From positions 34,780,436-34,844,435 of the forward strand of contig OZ023273.1 in the NCBI GenBank assembly GCA_964007475.1: a stretch of 64,000 nt of DNA. The letters run 5' to 3'. The position numbers and the translations under genes were made by a program. The first letter of the stretch is position 1; each line of letters opens with the position of its first letter. This DNA is from Hybos culiciformis. Lineage: Eukaryota; Arthropoda; Insecta; Diptera; Hybotidae. This document shows, piece by piece, positions 56,683 through 64,000 of the stretch. Under the pieces are notes generated by a model. That model did not search any database. It had not been told where the DNA came from and was given only the letters and a program-made list of their open reading frames with translations.

Positions 56683-58189
56683 TCAGATTTTTATTAATAA
56701 TTAAATTATGTAATTTGATAAATTATATTATTATTTTCCATGATACAAGAAAATAAAAATATGTAATCCTTGATTTCCTTGATTTTAAAATTTCTTTCAC
56801 AATTTTTCAATTAAAATCTTTTTACTCATGCCTTTTTCTTTTACACACCTTTTTAAAAAAAAACCCACACAAAAGACATATTTTTGGCAACTTTTTATGT
56901 GAATTAATAGCTGGTACCAAAAATCGCTAATAAAGCAACTTTTTTCATGCACGAAAATCTTGATGAAAGTGATGACTAACAATGTGCTATTAATGATTGT
57001 ACGAATTGTTTAATGTTAATGTGCTAAAAAACTTTAATTTTGATAAAGACCTCGAAACGTCGATTGAATAAATAAATTAACTATTCGAGTTTTTCGTGCC
57101 AGATAATTGTGCTTTTATTATTTTAAAGTGAACTATAAATGAATTGAAGTGAACTATTATCAATTTCAAGAAAATAATTATAATTCAGTTTTATATCTTT
57201 TTCATCAATTTTAGCACACATATAAACATTCTACTATTCTAACAATAATAAAATTTTGTAATAAAATGCAAGGTAGTCAAAAAAAATTCCTAAGTAGGCC
57301 ACTTTCGTGGATTGGGTAATTGAAAATATGGCTTCGATGACTATATTATCTGCGAGTAGTGGGTCCAGTGCATTTAACTGATATTATTTACAAAATAGTT
57401 ATCGATGTTTATTAAGTGTATTTGCGATATTTTTCATAATATATCTTTTAATACATACAGATTGTCATTCCATCCTCATGACTTCACCAAAAATTTAATA
57501 TTATATAAACAAAAAAAAAATATTTTTGAATTTTTCCTTTTTAAGAAAAAATTATAATTATTAAAATACTTTTAAAACTAATGCATTTTATTGCAAAAAT
57601 TTTTATGTCATTCGAATTTTTTTTTAATTTTATTTTGTTAAACTATTTTTTTTTTTATATGGAAATAAAATTAAGGAAATAAATTATTTGAAAACATTAT
57701 TATCAGAAAAAATATAGTACAACAAAAAAAAATAAAATTCTGCTCAACGCATAATAATTAAATTTTTTTAATATTGCAATTTTGGCTTTTGTTATTTTAT
57801 TTTTTATACTAACGTAACATATAACTTAATGTTAAATCACAAAATATTAAATTCAGTTTATATGAAAGAGGTTACATTTAATGAATTTTAGATAATAATG
57901 TCCTTCAGAAAAATGCAATAAAATTATGTTTAATGTATTCATGTGTCCTTGTTTTGTTGCAATTCTAATTATATTTCATAGATGATATACTTTATTATTA
58001 ACTTTCAACACTAAAACTTTTTGATATATAAAGTATTGTTTTAATTTTAATTACTTAGGATTGTGTATAATAATTAAATTTAAAGGTCATCGTTGATTTA
58101 AAAGTTATAAGAAAATGTTAAATTTTTACTTTTTCAACTTGATTGAAAGTTATTAAGATTATAACTATTTTGTATGATTCTAGTATTCT

Positions 58190-58461
58190 TCCCAGAAATA
58201 TAATTCCCATAAAAACAATTTTTAGAATATTTTTTTCTGAATAGATGCAAGCGATTGGTGCTATAAGATCTAGGGGATGTAAAATTAAAATTTTATATCA
58301 AATGCAACTATGAGGGAATAACAACTGTTAGTACATAATTTATATGACTTGCACACAGTATTTTTCGATTTATCTATTCTGCAAATTGTTTTTCTGAGAA
58401 TTGCATGCACTTAAGGGTAGTTTCTGGCAATAGTTTTTCTATGGGAATTATTTTTTCTGGA
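58190..58461. repeat. MITE-like inverted repeat pair
   Basis: Left arm 58190-58220 (tcccagaaatataattccca...) and right arm 58429-58461 are imperfect reverse complements sharing ataattcccata. Copies of ttgtttttct occur between them. No target duplication could be defined. Confidence 0.4.
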
Positions 58462-61400
58462 AATTGCTACAAAATTTTAAAGTTTTGAATTGATTTAAAC
58501 TCGAATACATTGTTAATATTCCTCATCCTATTACTTTTTATTTTATTTCTTTGTTTGACTATGTAACCAATAAAAATTCAGGAACTTAATATAAAATAAA
58601 ATTTACAAACTTCCCAAAAACGTTTTCGATAGAAAAAACTATATTACTATTTTTCCTATACGGATTGAAATATTAAGAGCGCATATTGCAAGATAATATC
58701 GCATTTGTAAACAGTGTCTACATATGTACTGCTTCATTTTATCGCACCAATATATAGCCTTCAGATAATTATTGTTTTTTTTTCTTATTTGTTTTCATAA
58801 TTTCGCGTAATCCAATCTATATGGATGAATGGATAAACTATAGTCACCACACTTTTCATCCAAAAAATAATGTTTACTGTGAATTCAAAATTGTTATAAA
58901 AAAAACTTTCTAGTTTTTCCAGTTGTTGAAAGAAACAACCTAAAGACTTAAAAAAGTTTTGAATTTCATTAAAATTTTTTTATAACATATTTATCTTTAA
59001 ATATAAATTTGTTTCTTAAAACATATATAAAATCAATGCTCACCTATATATAATATCAATATTTAAAAAAAAAAAGTAAGCAAGTGGAATAATATTGTAA
59101 TGAAAAAGATTGCATCAGTTCAAAAAACAAAAATGCAATATTTTTTATTTTATAGTTTGTTTCTCCTTTTTGTTACACTAATTTTTCTCACCAAACTCAT
59201 TCTTAAATATTTTAAAAATATAAAATAAAATTATTAATTAATTTACAAGAAAAACAAACCTCACGTTACACTTAGCCATCTTCCACTATTCTTAATATAA
59301 TTTCCCGTAGGATCAGAAGGATGACAGAATAACAAAATGTTTAGCAACGGAGATAGGAATTTTTAATGTGAATAGTACATAATAAAATTAATATGATGAT
59401 ACCTACTAATTATACTTTAAAAATCTTTCATATCTAATTACAAATTAGAAAATAATTTAAATATTTGAAATAAAATTCAATCAATTTTAATTAAAAGAAT
59501 AAATGTTTGAAAACTATTTCTGATCATTTTATTATCATTATTCTATAATATTGAAATTTTTCGTTTTTTGAAGGTTTTTGATTCTGCAAAACAGTATTAA
59601 AAAATATTAGTAAATAATATATTAATTCCCTTGAATTCCAATTCTCAAATTATTTATATGTACGTTTTTTTTGTTTTTTTTTTTTTGTGCAATTGCATCA
59701 TATACCCATTTGCTGTACATTTTCACTATATAAATGTTATAATTTTTTTTTTCTCTCTCTATAATTTCAATGCAAATCTTTGTATTGTGTGATTTTCAAT
59801 GGAAAAGTTTTTATCTGCATTTTATTTTCATTTTTATTTTTATTTTTTGTTCTGTTGCCTCTAAAAAGTTTTTAATTCAATATCGAGTAATAATATGTAC
59901 TATTTTAATGGTTTTATTATTTTTTTTCTTATTTCAATAAGAAAACTTAAAACAAAATTTTTTTTCATGTTATTTATATAATAATGTGATTTTTTTTTTA
60001 AATGAAACTTTCCTTCTAAAAAAAAAAATTTCTTTTGATACAAAATAGTATTTTATTTCATCATCAGTGATTTTTCCGATTAAATTTCATCATAATTTTC
60101 GAAGTAATAGTTTTTCGTTCAAATTCTGTGAAAAAAAAATTTGTTTTAATTTTTCTAGAAAAAAATTTTTTTTGAAACTAAATCTTTTTTATAGATCAGG
60201 AATAACTTAATTTTTTTTCCCTTCCACTATAACGAAAGTTATGTTACATTTTTTAGCTAAGAGCTATTGTCCAAATATAAATGATATCACTATTCATAAT
60301 GTGATTCTTAATTATGTTGATTATTTTGTTTTCTCATCATTTGCAGCCTCTCTGGCTTAAATATAAAATTTATATATTGTAGCATTTAAGTATATTCAAA
60401 ATTGATGCTGTCACTGCATTACAGTTAGTTACTTAGGGAATATTTTTATTTACAAAACTAAAATCTAAATTAATTTTATTTTCACCTCCAGTTAATTTAA
60501 TATATAATACTCCATAATAGGTATATAAATCTGATTTTCTAATATTTTGTTAAAAACTTCTGAAAAATAACGAAATTATAAAATTATTGAATAAAGTTTT
60601 TTTTTTTTTTTTTTGCGATAAAAAAAACGAACATCTTTTTGATCATAAAATAATATAAATATAAATGAAAATTTTTGATTGAATTTTGAAAATCAATCAA
60701 AATAAGGAATAAAAGATTTCTAATTGTAACATTATACAACTTGGTATTAATTAAATTGAGTTATATGTTGATTATTGATGCTTTCTTTATAATGTTAGCA
60801 ATTGCAAATGTCTATTATATCTATATATATGTATATATAATATATAAACAAAATTTATTAAGTGAGTAAGTAAAAACAAATATAAAAACATAATATAATT
60901 TATTTATTATTTAGATTGCTCTTATTTGTTTCTACTTTTATTGACAAATTTTAAATTAAAGTTTAAGAAAAAAAAAAAACACATTTTATATTCACAATAA
61001 AATAATATTGTCGTACCTAGATATTTTGTAAATATTCATACTACATACATATATGTATTATATTTCGAAAATTTATAAACTTAAATAAAATAATTACTTT
61101 ACCACATGTGCAAATGAAAGGATAATCGAAATTAAATGAAAAAAAAAACTTTTTTAATTAATTAAGAAATACAGAGTGTAGATAATTATTATACATATAT
61201 TATAAAAGATTTGGCCCTTCAACCGTACTAGTGTTAACCGTAAAGTATATATTCGCTTTTAAATTGTCAATATATAAATAAATTTTTGGTAATAAAAATT
61301 TTTACAAAATATTTTTTTTTAATTTATATAATGTAAATGTTTTGTCTTTATTATTATTGGAATTTTATTTAACTAAAACAATTACCATTTCAGACTAAAT

Positions 61401-64000
61401 AATTCTGAAAATTTCGATGACATAACAATAATCAACTATATAAATTTAAGGCTTGAATTAATCGAAAAAAATAGCAAGAATAATAATTATGAAATATTCG
61501 GCTTAAAATTCTTGGCAGAAAGCAAGGTTTAATTTTACAAAGTTCAATTCCAAAGGAAGTAAAATGAGTATTATATATACAATGCAAGGGCATATTGTTA
61601 AAAATACCAAATAATAGAAAATTAAGACACATAATATAATACAGTACATATAAATATATTTTATTTTTTAACAAAATAGTGTTTCGTGCTTTTAAAAAAA
61701 AAATAAAAATATATAAATATTTACCTTATGCAGTATTTTTTAATTAAAAACTTTCCAATAGAGGTTCACTTATTTTTATTTTTGTTTCAGAACACAAAAC
61801 ACAGAAGAAAAAAAAATCAATTACAAACCTTCACTATTCTTACAATTAAAAACTTAAAAACTAAATAAAACTTACAAATTTATACAAGTGTTCATACGTA
61901 TACATAAAAACAAGTACATACTTATATTAAGAAAAAAAAAAAATCTAAAATATTCTACGATTGGAACACATGAAATATATACCTAGTCACTTTACTTTTT
62001 TTGAACAAAAATATTTTATTAAATTTTAATTATGAATATAAAAGAGCAAAGGTAATTTGAGGGCCTTAGCACAAATTTTTTTTGTTTATAGTGTTTTTAA
62101 AGTTATGCTTAAAGCATTGATATAAAAAAAAAACAAAAGAAACATATTCTATTATTTCAACAACTTTAAGATTCATGCTTTTATAAGAGAGAGAGAGAGG
62201 GTCAAACAGTATGGTAGTGAAATATTTTTGTCACATGGGTTTAAAATAATCCAATCATTCCAGATGAAAGTTTTCCACAGTACATAAATTTGCTATATTA
62301 GTTCAATGTTGTTTTTTTGCTTCACAAACAATTTATAATGTTTATTGGAAATAAATTACCGGAAATTTCTGAGTATGATAAATGTTACCTTCCCTTAACG
62401 GTCTTGAAAAAAGGTTTTGCAGTTTACAATTCTTATTTTTCTCACTTAAAAATTGCTAAAAATAATTAAAAACAAAAATCAAAATGAAATAAATTGGAAT
62501 GATAAATTTATTCTTTAAAGAGTATAATATTCTTTATAATAATAGTCAAAGTAAATAATAACAAATAGTTTATAAGTTGATTATATTATGCACATAAATG
62601 CACATATCTATTATGCACATAAATATGTTTACATAAAAATCAATAGGAAAATTATACAGTAGTTCATATTATATAAATAATTTTATTATTTTAACTATAT
62701 TGATATTATGCAAAAATTTAAACCTCGGGGATTACAATTGCAAAAAAAAAATGCAAATAAATTTTTTTTTAAAAGATATTATGTCCTTGAATTTTTAGTT
62801 TCTAGCTAGAAAATATTATTTAAATTACTTAAGATGATTGTTGAAATAATGAAAGATGGCGCTAGTTGTTTTAAGTGAACAACACATTTCTGAAATGAAA
62901 GCTTTTTTATTCTGTAGAATCCACAAATGTAATGTTAACTAATTCAAAGTGCACTCAAAACTATAGAATATTTACTATAGAATATTTTTCTTATATAATA
63001 TGAATTTAAATTTAACTAAAAATATATATTTTTTGATACGTAATTTTCCATGATATAAATTAAGTAGTTTTAAATTTTTCTTATTTTTTTTTTTCATTTG
63101 AATTAAAGAAATAGAGAAAAAATTCATGCAAAGTTCAAGGTTTCCACTAAATCAATTAAAAGTTAAAATGCTTCATAGAATGAACAAAAATATTAAATAT
63201 GAAGAATAGTTAAAAAAAAAAAACTCTACAAAAAAAAAATTAAATAAAACTTCCAAACTCAAAAAAGAAAAGAGAATAAAATAATTAAAGAGAATTGTAG
63301 AATTAAGAAAATGAAACAATATAATAAAAATCCTTCTATAGTTAAAAAAAAAAGCTTTGTATTTCCAATACAAAATGAAAACTCCACATTTTTTCTAATT
63401 TCGAAAAACAAAAAAAAAAAAAAAAATAACGATTTCCATTTTCATGAAAATATCAACAATTTTTATTTTTCCAATAATTGGAAGACAAAAAAAAAAAAAA
63501 ACATTCATAATGATGCATAAAATCTTAAAATTTATGTACCTACAAAGTTTTTCACAACAAAGCTCTTTTTTTTTCGTTTTTCCATATACGTATATCTATA
63601 TAGAAATTTTTTTCTCGAATATCTGATTAAATTATCATCTCTCAAATATAACCCAACTCTCTTGTATTTCTATTTTAAACACAGTAAACTTTTCATTGGA
63701 ATAATAAAATTTCCAAAATATCTGACTCTTCTCAAAAAAAAAAAAAAAACAAAAAGAAAAAAATAAAAAAAAATAAAAAGGATAATTTAGCACCTCAATG
63801 GACCATTTTTTTGCAGTTAGTACATCGCGAGCCCTTGATTTGAAAGGGTAAAAAAAAAGAAATATTGCACAAAATAAAATTTAGAAAATTTATTTAAAAA
63901 AATTCATACAAAAACAGAATTTAAAAAAAATAAAATAAAAATTAATATAAAATTAAATAAATAATTTTCTATAAAAATATCAATACTAAACTTTAAATTT

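Larger units (their letters stand above)
55377..64000. other. CASK intron to window edge, no gene recognised
   Basis: The remainder of the long 3' intron, with long A and T runs. It contains only small repeat remnants (56641, 57039, 58190; a GA-dinucleotide run near 62187). The PDZ, SH3 and guanylate-kinase exons of CASK are not seen and should lie to the right. Confidence 0.6.

Overview
The window is very AT-rich (roughly 80% by eye), full of homopolymer runs, and carries one confidently recognised gene: the 5' half of CASK (fly CASK/caki, nematode lin-2), a membrane-associated guanylate kinase (MAGUK) scaffold with a CaM-kinase-like domain, on the + strand. The protein matches insect CASK closely, with kinase motifs [22 protein letters not shown] and [14 protein letters not shown]. 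With the base composition and long introns this points to an insect. I cannot place it more finely.

Layout. 1-32315 holds no gene I can recognise. It is either the first, very long CASK intron or upstream intergenic DNA, because the exon encoding the start of CASK, up to the glycine-rich loop, was not found. This stretch holds an assembly gap (16588-16787), a long perfect-looking hairpin (17173-17332), a candidate TIR element (18594-20153), a hAT-type transposon with a clear 8-bp target duplication (20745-22578), a Tc1/pogo-like element flanked by TA (23827-24505), and one unassigned open frame at 14767. 32316-48061 carries nine constitutive CASK coding exons whose splice phases all agree and which join into 424 open codons: kinase domain, calmodulin/autoregulatory segment and the start of the L27 pair. 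The intron at 42459-46847 contains a second hAT-type element (43422-44427). From 48062 to 64000 lies one long intron. The rest of L27, then PDZ, SH3 and guanylate kinase, must lie beyond the right edge.

Three features suggest extra CASK regulation. (1) A 69-nt, phase-neutral candidate cassette exon (37675-37743) would add 23 residues inside the kinase activation segment. (2) A candidate alternative first coding exon (53563-53667) ends in the same phase as the last long-isoform exon, as expected for a short, kinase-less isoform. (3) A zero-length recursive splice site (55367/55368) lies in the long 3' intron. None has been tested here against transcripts.
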